Below, piece after piece: positions 34,074-45,881 of a stretch of 64,000 bases of DNA (position 1 is its first letter; each line of letters opens with the position of its first letter). The stretch spans positions 868,001 to 932,000 of the forward strand of contig NHNY01000002.1 of the NCBI GenBank assembly GCA_002786065.1. Direction: 5' to 3'. This DNA is from Microcyclospora pomicola (lineage: Eukaryota; Ascomycota; Dothideomycetes; Capnodiales). The position numbers were made by a program, and so were the translations under genes. The notes beneath the pieces are model-generated. The model was not told the DNA's origin. It saw only the letters and a program-made list of their open reading frames with translations, and made no database searches.

Positions 34074-34464
34074 GCGATCAAGAGACTGACAAGGTGTAGG
34101 CGACAGAGGCAGGAGCGGGGAGAAGACGAACAAGTTGGCAGAAGGGTAACAAAGTCGTGTAAGTAAAGTGCATATTGTTGCAGCCTGAAACTAATAAGGA
34201 GGTGAAGCAAGAGAAGCAGATGCCTACTTCGAACAATGGCTTGCTAGTAAAGCGAGGTTGTGCGGTTCACCGCGGGGACGAGGCCGCGGCGAGCGCATGT
34301 GATTGAGATGCGCACGGACCAGTTTCATGATTTCTCGTTTCAGACTTTATGCATCAAGACATTATTCCTAAGGGTCATCACTGACTTGATTCATCGAGGT
34401 AGTCATCAGCAGGTCTGGCATTTCAGCAACTTGCTTGAGTCGAGGCTATTTCTGTCGTTTCAGT
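34074..34464. promoter_or_regulatory. Divergent promoter region
   Basis: About 390 bases separate the start codons of the DysF peroxin and PAM16 genes, which point away from each other. No specific binding site is claimed. Confidence 0.5.
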
Positions 34465-34941
34465 ATGGTATGAACATATTGGCTACCCTTCGCAGCTTGC
34501 ACCAAACTAATGAATGCAATTCATCAGGCGCATCGCATCATCACTCAAGTCGTATTCACAGGCGCGCGCGTCTTCGGTCGAGCGTTTGCAGAGGCATGGA
34601 AGCAAGCATCCGCATCACAGAAATACGCGGCATCACAAGGCGGATCTGGGACGTCACAAAACACACTCTCGGCATCAGGTCTTACGCTCGATGAGGCTTG
34701 CCGGATTTTGAACGTATCACCACCGCAAGGCGGACAAGCGAACCTTACCAGAACGCACGAGCAATTCAAACGATTATTCGACATGAACGATCCGAAGAAG
34801 GGCGGCAGCTTTTATCTGCAAAGCAAAGTGTTACGGGCGCGAGAGAGGATTGAGCTGGAGGTACGTCAAGCGGAGCATGCGCGAGAAAGAGAGGCAGAGC
34901 TGCGAGAAGGCTGGAAGCCAAAGGTCTACCGGAATCGATGA
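34465..34941 (+). CDS. PAM16: Mitochondrial import motor subunit Pam16/Tim16
   Basis: Two exons: the first is the ATG alone (34465-34467), then a 60-nt intron (GTATGA ... CTAAT ... CAG), then 34528-34941. The product has 138 residues and begins MAHRIITQVVFTGARVFGRA, the invariant start of Tim16. Reading on from the in-frame ATGs within the intron would add foreign residues (MNAIHQ) before AHRI. The C-terminal half is the J-like domain LTLDEACRILNVSPPQGG to HEQFKRLFDMNDPKKGGSFY, which lacks the HPD of true J proteins, as expected. Pam16 holds Pam18 at the TIM23 channel on the matrix side and restrains Hsp70 stimulation. Confidence 0.95.
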
Positions 34942-37261
34942 GATCTTGCGCACAGCAGTAGCTAAGGAACAATGTTTCGGCATAAGTTGGAGATGGTCTC
35001 TAGAAGATATCAAATGCGGACTGTTACGTGGAACTTATTGGGCATGGCTGATTAAGATCCCGTGAATACAGACGCAAAGACTGAAGCATCAGGCACCTCC
35101 GCCGGAGTCGAAACCATCATCTCAAGAAGGCTCACGGAGTTGACCTCTCAGTGATGCATGACTGTGGCATCAAGCGGCGACGGCCTCCATGTACATATCA
35201 TGAGAGAGTGTTTCATCTCGTTCGGCATCCTGTGGTGGCGTTACTCAGCATTATACCTGGATTCTGAGCGGCTGAAAATTTGCGAAACAGCGTTCCTCGC
35301 GCATCAGAACGGCGTAGATGGTGCAATATCTGGAGTTTGGGTTCCTTCTCGGCGAGTATCTCCGCTCCACGGGAGAATTGTGTTTGTGCTGCATCAAGCT
35401 GGTCAAAAGCTCTGTTTTACAAGATGCTGGGAAACTGGCATTGGCCACCGACAGCAGCAGGGAGAGAAAATGTATGATCAAATATCTGGACTTGGTCGCG
35501 TCGCAGTGGTGACAGGGAGTTCACCATAGAGATCTGTAAGAGTAAGTCAGACGATGTACATAAAGTAAGGTATCAAGACAGATATCGGCCACCTCTTTCA
35601 CCCCTTCGCGCTGCGATCCATGACTAGTGCCCTCAATGTCCTTGTGAACAGATCTCCGATTCAATGGTCTGCAGAGCATCTTTGGCTTCCCTAATTGCTG
35701 AGGATAGTTCTCTGCGTGAGAGATAAGAAAGGATCACATATACTGTACGTCAATGGGATATCAGTATTGCCGAGCGAAATCATGTCTAATGCTACGGTAA
35801 CAAACTCAACCTTGATGCTGATGTATGCGTTTTGATTGCTTCATGTACTACACCTGTCCCCGTTGCGTGCCAGATCGGTCTCCTCTTCGGTACCTGGATC
35901 AGGTTGGTTTAGATCGTCGGACTGATGTCTAAGTATGCAGCCACTGGCCCACGGGCAAGTATCCCGTATGACGTCCGAAGGTCTCTTTTCGGAGACACAC
36001 TTCCGCAATAGGCTGTGCCGCTGTGGGAGAGATGCCTGTCACAAGCGAAATACTGTAGACTGAAATAGAGTATATACATCGCGCTAGCAATGGCCTAGTC
36101 CCTGTCAACCGACATCACATCGTCCATCACGCAACGTTGACCCCTCAGATCTGTGCAACATGGCTCGGTGGAGTCGTTCGGGGAGACAACCGCTCTGTAG
36201 CGATTCAAAAAAATAACCCATTGGACAAGCTTTCGATCTGTCCGCAGCACCTGTATCCACCAAGCTGAAACACCACTTTTGACGCCACCAACGACGTAGG
36301 CGCCTACATGGAAACTCAACTGAACGACTGGCCGTCGGCATCTCCGTCCACATCACCTACAGTACGTGGGGGTCACTACTACGCCGCTGAGGGGATCAAC
36401 GTAAACGCAACACCAACTCAGGTGTGCTCCGGCGCTCTCAATACAGCAGAGTCTTTGTCAGCTTCTGTAAGCATTCGGGCACCATTATGAAGACCGGTGA
36501 GGATCTGAGTTCAGGCTTGGCACCTAAGCGATGGAACGTACCTCCGTCAACTGCGAGCAGTCTGCGAATCGACGTACGTCTATCTCTCGTAGCAACGTTG
36601 CTTGCATATTGGATATCGACATTCACTTGTGTCATCCAAATTGGACATATGCTCTGGCGGATGCGTAATGTTGCCGTTGAGACGACTCACTGGATTCGCT
36701 TAAAGTCCGAAGGATGGCTCCAAGAATCCTTACCGTGCTGTATGTCCACACCGGCAGGATTGCAGACACCCGAGCCTTTGGTGTCTCGACCATGCGGTCA
36801 AGTGGCACAGCCCCAGGCCGTTGACGAAACATGCGTCTCCAGTGTATCACGGCCATCACCCGCGCTTGAGAAGGTCCTCCGTCCTTGTGTTTGACCCCAT
36901 CATCGGCGCAGGATCGACAGGAACGAAACCGCAATGTCCCTCAGCCGAGAAAGGATGTGCCTTGCACATGCATGCAACTGACCGTTGCTCCAAGATTGCT
37001 GCAATTGGTGACCTCTGTGACAAATCTAGGCTGATGCCTGACGGGATGCATACGATCACTTAAGCAAGAGCTCTCGAACGCATGCCACCCGCAAGACAAC
37101 CGCTTATGGCGCCAGCATGTCGAGAATAGAACGGAGGTGTTGTGGGCATAGCCTGTCGTGACCTGTGCCACATTGTCAGCATGTGCCTGGGTATATCAGT
37201 TGTAAGCCTTGCCATTTCTTCCAGCATATATTTCTTTTGGTCAGATCCCGCGCTTTCGACT
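34942..37261. other. Gene-poor stretch
   Basis: About 2.3 kb without a recognisable gene. A 123-codon frame begins at 35158. Around 36308-36620 there are donor- and acceptor-like signals (GTACGT near 36363, a CAG near 36421, GTAAGC near 36468) around a frame containing VCSGALNTAESLSAS, which may be the remains of, or part of, an unrecognised gene. No repeat or RNA gene seen. Confidence 0.35.
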
Positions 37262-38573
37262 ATGGCACCGTTCTGCAGCATTCTTCCCAGTCTCATTATC
37301 GTTTACTCTTTCCTTTGTGGTCCGGCTGCCGGTCTGCTGTTGCCGACCCGGTCTAGTCCAAGTGGTGAAGACTCTCATTTGAACGTTCGGGATGGACTCT
37401 TACCTGTCGACCTGCGGCTTATATGTGTGGGGGACTCCATCACTGTAGGAGTGGATTCCACTGATGGAAATGGCTACCGCCTGGATCTGGAAGATCAACT
37501 CAAAGCCGGTAACGTCAATTTTTGCTGTGCATTTGAGTTGAACGTCAATATGGCTGACAAGAGTTAAGGAGGCATAACAGCTGATTTCATCGGAAACCAG
37601 AGTAATGGAATGAACAACCCCGACAGCAAGTAAGCGAATGAGTGTGGTCATCTACACCAGGTCCGCATAGACTAACACACAACACAGGGAGGAAGGTTAT
37701 GGCTGGTTCCGCATCAGCTGGATTATGAAGAAGCTAGTAGGCGACAACATACTGGCACAACAGCCCAACCTCGTTCTTGTTCACGCAGGTACCAACGACA
37801 ATGACCTCGAAATCCTTGTTCCGTCTGCTTCACAGCCGGTCGAAACATACCAAGACGCACCAAGCCGCCTGGGCACGCTACTGGACTACATCTTGTGCCG
37901 AGATCCAAGCGCCGTCGTTCTTGTGGCCAAGCTCATCCAGAACAAATACAATCAGACGCAGACGGATCTGTTCAACGCTCAGGTCCCGGGTGTGGTTGCC
38001 GCAAGAACGGAAAAGGGCTACAAGGTTCGCGTGGTCGACATGACCTCTATCGGAGGCAACCAGCTGGCTGATCTCCTGCACCCTACCGATGCTGGCTATG
38101 GCGCTATGGCGCAGAAGTGGTATTCGGCGATCCTGGACGTTCCATCGACATGGTGGGCTGCGCCATCCATCGTTCAGACAACCTCTTCCACCAACACGAC
38201 CGATACATGTGCTGCAAAGTTCGTACCTACGGCACTTGCAGCCACCAGCACGTATACTGTGCCCTACAGCTATCAAGCTACGAATGTGCCTTATGGAGAT
38301 CCAGCTACGACGGTGCGTAACGGAGACACAGCTACAACAGTACCCTATGGAGATCCAGCTACAACGGTGCCCTATGGAGATACAACGGCAACGACTGTGC
38401 CCTATGGAGACCCAGCGACGACTACCAGCCATCCCAGCTATACCAGCTGTTCAGTGTCAAGTTGCTCTTCATCAGCCACAGTGACCGGCTCCGCTCGTGC
38501 TGTGTCGGAGCTGGATCGTAGCATATTGTGCTGGACGCTCTTCGCAGCGTTGGGAATGTTGCTCTTCCTGTGA
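37262..38573 (+). CDS. Secreted GDSL/SGNH-family esterase with tandem-repeat tail
   Basis: Three exons (37262-37508, 37569-37629, 37688-38573) encode about 397 residues; introns are 60 and 58 nt with CTGAC and CTAAC branch sites. A signal peptide (ILPSLIIVYSFLCGPAAG) comes first. SGNH blocks are complete: LICVGDSITVG with the nucleophile Ser, GGITADFIG (block II Gly), VLVHAGTNDND (block III Asn) and DLLHPTDAGYGAMA with the catalytic Asp and His. After the catalytic domain come five nonapeptide repeats of the type VPYGDPATT and a Ser/Cys stretch, then the hydrophobic end ILCWTLFAALGMLLFL, which suggests a GPI anchor. It probably hydrolyses esters at or near the cell wall; the substrate is unknown. 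Confidence 0.9.
38286..38423 (+). repeat. Five 27-30 bp tandem repeats inside the GDSL gene
   Basis: Units at 38286, 38313, 38340, 38367 (30 bp) and 38397 encode VPYGDPATT, VRNGDTATT, VPYGDPATT, VPYGDTTATT and VPYGDPATT. All length changes are multiples of three, so the repeat can expand or shrink without loss of frame. The unit is Thr-rich and likely O-mannosylated. Confidence 0.85.
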
Positions 38574-38876
38574 TAGATATGACGAGTTGCAGGTAGCATG
38601 GCACATACAAGCATTCCCGCAGCTTGAGACGTCACTTGGACGTCGTGCTATTCTGCGGATTGAGCGGCCAAGGAACTTGCAGTGGCTGTCCAAGAATGCA
38701 AGATTGGATCTAGTCGACTATCTATCAGCCGGACTCCCCTCCAATCCCGCCGGCATCCCTTGCCAACCTGTATCCAGCTCGCCGTTTGCACTTCCAGTAC
38801 CGGCCATTTGGACGACATGGTTGCTGTGCAGCTCCGCCTTCTTGGGCGCTGCGCCTGTCTCGCTCACAGCTTTTCT

Positions 38877-39164
38877 ATGAGGATCAGTTCCGTCCTTTCC
38901 GTCCTTTTCGTCCTCTGTGTCACAGCTGCAGGTCATCGCCTCCGCCGACCCAGGCCGACGCTGTCACCGGCGGCGCAAGCACCACCAAACGACAAGACGG
39001 GCGACGATCGCCACGTCCGCAAGCACACCACACTTGGGCCCTTGGGTCATGTTGCGAACGAACCACAGCGGCGTCGTCAGGCATCCGCTCACCATAGCAA
39101 AAGAGGACACGACTGGGGACAGAGAAACATATACCTGCTCGCGATTCTCACCTCAGATTCGTAG
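38877..39164 (+). CDS. Possible small secreted basic protein
   Basis: An ATG-started frame of 95 residues opens with MRISSVLSVLFVLCVTAAG, a textbook signal peptide, followed by a basic, Pro/Arg/His-rich chain. The frame continues open upstream of the ATG. There is no homologue that I recognise, and the chain beyond the signal looks unconstrained, so this may be chance. Confidence 0.3.
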   Translation: MRISSVLSVLFVLCVTAAGHRLRRPRPTLSPAAQAPPNDKTGDDRHVRKHTTLGPLGHVANEPQRRRQASAHHSKRGHDWGQRNIYLLAILTSDS

Positions 39165-41690
39165 CATACAGTGAAGATCGTCTAGCAGCATGAGCAGCAA
39201 ATTGTATTCATGCAACCATAGTGAGTAATAGTGCTGATGTGCAACCGGGTCATGTTTTGTCTTCCCCTAACATACCGAGCATAAGAAGATCAGAGAAAAC
39301 ACATCCCTATATCTGCCTATACGAAGTCCTACGTATGTGAGTGTATCTAATCGTTAAGCGCGATGACTACTGTACCTATCTTCGCATCTCGAACCATTGC
39401 CCGAAGTGACGTCTCGAACGATCGTGATGCGAATCGGAGATGAGAAGCTGATGACATCAAACGCATCCGAAGTTCGCCCGACGATCGCTAACGCTGGAGC
39501 ACGTTATGCATGGGAGCTATGATAGCGACGGGGATAGCTGCATGCAAGGTACGAGAGTATACATATCCTTGCATGTACCGTCTGTATGCAGTATGCATGT
39601 ACTTCCATATCTGTACGTGTAGTACGAGTGAAGCGGTGGTGCTACAAGCTGCGTCGCGGTCTGTTCAAAATGACGTGCAACGATCGGCCAAAGGCACAAG
39701 GACTGCATCTCGCAAAAACCTAGCCTATCACGATACACGTCTCCATGACGAACCATAAGGGAGGTACTGTATATTCGTATTCTACCCCGACCAACCGACC
39801 AACCAGCATCTGCACAAAACAATCCAACACCTCTACATAACAATGCCGTTCGCGGGACCCGCGTAGGCGACGGCCTTGCCGATCCGCCTTAAAGATACAA
39901 ACCGCTGCACGTCGGCACATCGGGAAGCAGCCGGGCTGCCAGACCACCGCCGGCCAGGCCAGTCCAGCAGTAGCATGCATGGTTCGGGGAAGCAGAGGCG
40001 GGCGGATCCAGGACGCTGGGACGGATGGCGTCGTCGGGTCGTTGCGTTCGCGCCGGGCGAATGGCCGCGGACGGGCATCGCTGCGACGGGAGACGGTGTG
40101 ATGCGATGTGATGAGGATGGGCGAGGCAGTAGGTTTTGGTGTTGGGGGAGTGGCGAGAGCTGTGGGCGAGACATGTGGGTAAGCGATGGGATGGGGATCG
40201 TGATGAGATGGGTGTTGACAGGCGAGAGAGATGGTATAAGATGGAGTGATAATGTTATGGACATCGGTCTTTGCTGTGTTGGGAAGTTCATTTGGGCGGT
40301 TGTTTGCATGGATAGGCCATGGGAGATAGGGTGAAGTCATATATTGTATGCTTACCTACATCCATCTGTTGTTGCGACTCGCCTTGTGAATTCGTGTCCC
40401 ATGATAGTAGACGCCGTGCGTATGCTGCTATGCCTTTCTTCCATGCTAGTATCCTCGTTCTTCGAGTGCGATATCCTGTCATGTACTACTGATGTACAAG
40501 ATGGAAATATAGAGATGCGACGGCTCTCCATTCTCCTACATGGTTAGGTAGGTGAGTGGGTATACCAGAGGCATCGCTATCGCAGCCTCTTCCGTGTTTT
40601 GTTCGAAGGGTCTAGTCACTTGCTGTTTCGCCATGGTTCTCTTCTGGTCCTGGACGTTGGCTTCCTACCACCGTCAACTTCTCGATGCAGTATAGATGGT
40701 GACATTGTCAGATAGCATACATCCATTCAATCCATGACGGAAGACTAGGAGCGAGCATCTCGTCACCGACTTCCGGATTGTTCAGCTGGGCGGCAATAAG
40801 GTTGCATGCTAATGTGAGGTGAGTGCAGTAGTGACATGTGCGTTTGGGCCGGGTTCGTGGCAGCTGGCCCGACTACTGCACGCCCACAATATCTACACTT
40901 TTTCGTCGCCTCTGCTGCACCCATTTATGCTGCTCAGTCCAGTCCCCGTCGTCCGAATGGATCAGGCCTCCGAGCAATACGGTACCTGCCTAGATTTACC
41001 TGGCTGCTGTAGTGTGCTGTAGTATGTAGTAAAAGTACATTCCTGTAGGCTGTCGCTGGAGCTGGATATGGCCATCTACCGAACCTGAGCGCGGACTCCT
41101 CCAGCTCCCCGCTGCCTAAACCATCCGTTCGCCTCATATTTGACGGTGCAGTGTCACACCACCTTCATGCTTCCTTCAAGATCATCAGACATCATCCGAT
41201 TGATCGTAAAGGATCACCAACCGTCGTAGTACTATCTCGATCTCATCGGGCCAGTCCCCCTCGACCGACTTTTACCGATGCGCGGCTTGTGACGTCTTGC
41301 GTCTGTGCTGATCTGCCCACCCGCCTCCTGAGTCTGTCTGCACAGCAACAACGACGACGACGACGACACAACATCCTCCCCTCGATAACTGAACTTCACC
41401 ATCGCAATACAACGACCAGGCCGTCGACATTGTCACTCTCACCACCACTCCGACCATCGCATCATTCCTCCCCTCTCCGACACCGCCATCACCTGCCCGG
41501 CCTGTCGCATCGCAAGCCAGCCAGCTCCTGCAAGGTCGCGCGCCCGCCAGCCGATTGCCGCTTCCACCCCAGCATTCCCGCGCAACCATCACCAGCAATC
41601 ACATTTCGACCTCTCCACTTCGACCGCCACTCTCGCCGACCTGCTCACGCCCTGTTCGGAGTGGTCGCGCATCACTCACACACCGCAGTC
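39165..41690. other. Long intergenic region
   Basis: About 2.5 kb. The section 39850-40330 is GC-rich and open in several frames on both strands at once (up to 206 codons on the minus strand), a compositional effect. The last ~540 bases are C-rich and lead into the GDS1-like gene as its probable leader, though upstream ATGs are present there. No gene is claimed. Confidence 0.4.
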
Positions 41691-43151
41691 ATGTTGGCGA
41701 CACCCACCACCACCACAAACATGCCTTACAACACCAGACGGAAGTCGCTCAGTCTGTCGGAGCTCGGCATCACCGTCCCCAAACGCTCCCGGACCGCATC
41801 GCATCCTTCACCGCCAAACACCGTCGTCGAGGGCGACGAGTCCGACCGGCCGGTGAAGAAGTCGAAACGAGCGCATCAATCCCTCTCCTCCTCATCCGCT
41901 GGTCTGATGAGCCCGCCGCGCACCACGACCATCCGCATCAAAGACGAACGATCGAAACCGTCGGCGCAACTGTCACCTCCGCCCTCGCCGGATTGTGACG
42001 GCATCCACAAGGTCGATGTTGAAGGGATCAACGACGACATCGTGGTCAGCACCATCCAACAGTTGGAGAAGACCGGCAATCGACCCCACCTTGTCAAAGA
42101 GCTTGGTAGCGTACTTGCGACACAGTTACAATGCGTGGAGAGGTAAGCCTCTCCTCTTGAATCATCGCCCCAATCAAGATCAATGCGCAAATGCTGACAA
42201 CCCCGTTCTAGATCTGCCAATCCCGCGGCTCTCATTTCGTCCCGCTTGACCGCATACCTACATCGATCATGGCCCGCCGTCAGCCCATGCCCGCTAGCAA
42301 AGGATCTGTCGCCGGTCCACCCTCGACGACTGTACTTCTATCTCACCACCATCCCGCGCCAACCGATCCCCGATGTCGTCGCCGAGCCTATCGCTGCGCC
42401 CCGACGGGTGATTAGTCCGTCGCTGTCGTCGGCATCTGCCGCAGATGAGGAGGATGCGCGGTACGACAGGCAGCGTCAAGCGATGTCGCCCTCACCCGAG
42501 GTGGATCTGTCGTCTCCTGAGCTAGACGATGATACAGCACACGCCCACACCCCTGGAGGAGCTCCATTCTCGGCTAGGAATTCTGTTCCACGAGACGCTT
42601 CCATCGTGTCGAACCTCTCCAACAATCGTCGAGGTGGTAGTCCTCAACTGGAGAAGGAAGAGCGAGACTTCAAGCAGACGGCGAATGCATTGTTCGAACA
42701 GGCGCAACAACGGCGCAGCAGCCAGGACAAAGACGTCAACATGGAGCAAGGTCAGACTAGCATTGGAGGAGACGATCCGTCGGACAATTTCAGCATCACC
42801 ATGTCGATCGAAGACTCGGAGGAGAGCGTCGCCTTGAAGAACAGTGACGATGCCGCGGCGTTGTTCGGACCTGAGCACCTCAGCTTGCCCAAAGCTTCGC
42901 ACATGATGGAATTCAGCAGCCCCATCCTCCAAGCGCAAGACAGTGATGCGCGAATGGATGCTATGCTGCAGTCGCCCCGTAAAGGTAGCGATAGCAGCGG
43001 CAGCGCCGTCTTTGCCGCGGACGACATGGCACTCGATCGCAGCAGCACTCCGGAAGCCTTGGACCTGCCTCCTGCTTTTGCTTGGGACAATCTGGAGCAT
43101 CCCGAGCACGTCGAGCTGGATGAGCTGGACGTCATGTTCGATGCCTACTGA
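41691..43151 (+). CDS. Gds1-like winged-helix nuclear protein
   Basis: Two exons (41691-42142, 42212-43151) separated by a 69-nt intron encode about 463 residues. An N-terminal region rich in Ser, Arg and Pro includes a nuclear-localisation-like VKKSKRAHQS. The folded part spans the intron: IVVSTIQQLEKTGNRPHLVK and ELGSVLATQLQ, then SANPAALISSRLTAYLHRSW and SPVHPRRLYFYLTTIPRQPI, the GDS1-type winged helix found throughout filamentous ascomycetes. The remainder is acidic and disordered and ends with EHVELDELDVMFDAY. A nuclear regulatory role is inferred from the domain; the yeast namesake suppresses a mitochondrial-nuclear defect. Confidence 0.8.
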
Positions 43152-44454
43152 GCAGGCGTGATATCGACAACCAACCACTTATTCGTTCCCACGATCACCG
43201 CCGACCTTGATGGAAATGGGTTCTCAACCACACCTCATCTCACTCCAACCTTACCACACCACCACCACCAAAGAAACGAAAACGGTCGATGCAACAATAA
43301 TCCCTGCTTGTGATCTTTAGATTGTATGATTACAAAAGAAACGAAGTGGAAGCCAGCGTGTCTGCATTATCCATCTCTTGTGCTTCCGAGCAAGATAACG
43401 TCGGGGGACGAGGGGGTTCTATCTCCAGTGGAGGGAATAATGTATGCATTCCCACGTCGCGACTTCCGGAGGTCGAGCTTGGGCGTCAAAAGGGAACGAG
43501 GCAGGGGATGAAAGGGGATCGGGAAGTAGGGATGAAAGGATACCAGTCCCGCAGGCGGGATGATGGTTTCTGTTCGGATGTGCCTGTAGTATACAAGATG
43601 AGATGAGATGGTCGAGAGTGTCACAATATACAAAGACGTTTCACGATGATATAAAATTCCTCCGAAAACTCGAAGGAGACACATAGCACAGTGGTTTGCG
43701 CCCGAACGTGTTCTTTCTCCCCTGTTCACATTACACATGTCTGTCGGGGACGTGGTAGGATTGCTGAGATGGTGTGAACGTGCCACACTTTCTCTCCCGT
43801 TTCGTTTCAACGACATGGAGTTGCCGGGATCACAGCAACTCGACGCCCGGTAGGATCGAACATGCCGAGAATGAAGTCTTCTTTCATGTTTTTTGAATAG
43901 TTATTGCTGTTGTTGAAGTGTTGTCAACTCTGTCTGCCTCATCGTCTTGCTCGACATTCCTGCTCCGATCCCCTATCCCCTTGCCCGAATTCACTCGTGA
44001 TCCGCCCTTCCATCAAGGATATCCCATTAAGTATCCCACCGCATCTCGACGTCGCACTTGCGAACGATCGAACGACAGGACTTCCGTCCGATCCGATCAT
44101 GCGGTCCTATGCACAAGGTACCTTGATTGCCAAACGTCAGTCAACTCGCTTGGAACTAGATGCAGAAACGTCTGGACATTCATGACATCGTGGTCGAAGA
44201 TCAGAAATGGAAGGGTTGTAATCAACGAGTTGTGTGAGCAACTCTAAGCCTCGTCTTGAAACATTGATTTTTTTGGTTGAACATCATTTTGGTGGTGAGA
44301 TTTGGGTGAGGGGTGGGTTGGGACTTACTTCTTGCAAAATCGTAGGTGGGGGATGGGCTGGGGCGCTCGATGGGGTCGCTCCGCCTCTAATGGACTGTGG
44401 GATGAGAAATTGGGTGGTCGTCGTTGGGCGTGCTCGATAGCTTTGTGGTTGGTT
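43152..44454. other. Convergent 3' region
   Basis: About 1.3 kb between two genes that end towards each other. Short frames only; no repeat or RNA gene recognised. Confidence 0.45.
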
Positions 44455-45546
44455 TCACTTAGCCCACCCGAACCAGCCGCTGCTCCCCTTGACTGTGTCT
44501 CTGCGTTGTACGATCACTGGCTCTGGCGAAGTCTCCTGCACCGCAACGCAAGCCTTCTTGGGTTTCAACTCAAACAGCCACGTCGTGCCTAAGTGTTTTC
44601 GTCGTTCGCGCACAATCTCCAAGCCGCTGGCCTCCGCGGCGGTCGCGACCAGGCTCCCGATATCGCGGTTGAACCAACAGCCATGGATCTCGGCGTGCTG
44701 TGCTGCGGAATTGTCCAGCACGCGATTGAGCCACGGCATATAGCTCCTACCGTGCTCCAGCAGGTAGATGCGCGACTCCTCACTCTGCATGTCGAGATGC
44801 CGGGCCAGATTCACCAACAGTTCCTGCGGAGACGAGGTAGAGCACAGTCCCATGGTCTGGATGATCGTGTCGTATTTCTTCCCTGCCACAGGCGGCGGCG
44901 GCATTTCCGCCAACGCAGAGCCGGCCAAGAACCGCACCACGAGCCCGGGACGCAGCGTGTGCTCCTTCGACCCGAACAGCACCTGCCACTTCTTCTTGCA
45001 CACGTCCACCATCTGCGGGCTGAGATCCACAAACGTCAAGCTCGCGACCTTGGCATTCGCGCCCATGATGTCGAAGTACGACAGGTTCCGCCCCGTCCCG
45101 CAGCTGGCCTCGAGCACATGGCCGCGACAGGCCGAGGCCAGCCCTTGCCGCGTCCGGTTGATGAGCATCAGCCATTCGCTAATGCCGACCTCCGAATCGA
45201 AGTTGTCCGCCGTGTCGTCGTAGCGCGCCGCAACATCTTTCTGGTGAGAGAGCAGCGCGATGTCCGGGTCCTTCAACGGCTGGTTCGCGGCGATGTAGAG
45301 CTGCGTCGCGTAGAGACCGATGATACCGGCGAAGATCGAGCTGATGACCCATGGCAGTCGACGGGTCTTGGAAAAGGTCGCGGCATGCTGGTTGATCCGG
45401 ATTGAATTCGTTGGTAGGGTTGGCTGCGGTGTAGTGGTTCGTCGTGCGGGTCCTTTCGATGCGAGTGGTGGAGGTGCGCGGGGTTTGGCGTACGAGCGCC
45501 GTCCAAGCGTGGCTGTTACATGTTGAACATGGAATGGACGTGGCAT
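44455..45546 (-). CDS. OMS1-like mitochondrial membrane methyltransferase
   Basis: A single exon of about 363 residues from the ATG at 45546. The N-terminus MPRPFHVQHVTATLGRRSYA is basic and lacks acids (presequence), followed by a Pro/Thr-rich spacer and one membrane segment (LPWVISSIFAGIIGLYATQL, about 80-100). The rest is a class I SAM methyltransferase: VLEASCGTGRNLSYF (motif I), LTFVDLSPQMVDVCKKKW (motif II region) and YDTIIQTMGLCSTSSP (motif IV). The order presequence, one membrane span, methyltransferase is that of yeast Oms1 in the inner membrane. The substrate is not known. Confidence 0.87.
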   Translation of the reverse strand: MPRPFHVQHVTATLGRRSYAKPRAPPPLASKGPARRTTTPQPTLPTNSIRINQHAATFSKTRRLPWVISSIFAGIIGLYATQLYIAANQPLKDPDIALLSHQKDVAARYDDTADNFDSEVGISEWLMLINRTRQGLASACRGHVLEASCGTGRNLSYFDIMGANAKVASLTFVDLSPQMVDVCKKKWQVLFGSKEHTLRPGLVVRFLAGSALAEMPPPPVAGKKYDTIIQTMGLCSTSSPQELLVNLARHLDMQSEESRIYLLEHGRSYMPWLNRVLDNSAAQHAEIHGCWFNRDIGSLVATAAEASGLEIVRERRKHLGTTWLFELKPKKACVAVQETSPEPVIVQRRDTVKGSSGWFGWAK

Positions 45547-45881
45547 CAGGCAGTTGGCAATGGCCTGACCCTGTCGTTGTTTAGTACTTGCTGGGGCGAT
45601 GTCGTGAGCTTGAAGAGCTGTCGAAGTTGACCTGAAGATGTACAGGTGGTATCCACTAGAGCCATCCACTTCTTGGCCTTCACCCCCGAGCTTCCGCACT
45701 CGAAATTGCCGCCATTACGGGTGTGATGGCACCGTCACGCCCTACAGTATGCGTGCCGATGATCAAATTCAATATAGATACAGAAATCATTGAAAACAGG
45801 TAAGGCAGTCTGGTGTACTGCTCAACATTTCATATTGTTCATCATCACTTCCTCCTTATCGTTGCCGCACGCCCATTCAAT
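45547..45881. promoter_or_regulatory. Divergent promoter region
   Basis: About 335 bases separate the divergent starts of the methyltransferase and FAD oxidase genes. No defined sites claimed. Confidence 0.5.

Noticed and set aside
35158-35529. 123-codon frame in the gene-poor 35-37 kb region
   Set aside because: No recognisable feature, no signal peptide, and a length compatible with chance.
39720-40340. 206-codon ATG-started frame on the minus strand
   Set aside because: The GC-rich stretch is open in three frames at once on both strands; the product is low-complexity and shows no domain or splice logic.
44593-45405. 270-codon plus-strand frame opposite the OMS1-like gene
   Set aside because: His/Arg/Pro-rich shadow of a conserved methyltransferase on the minus strand.
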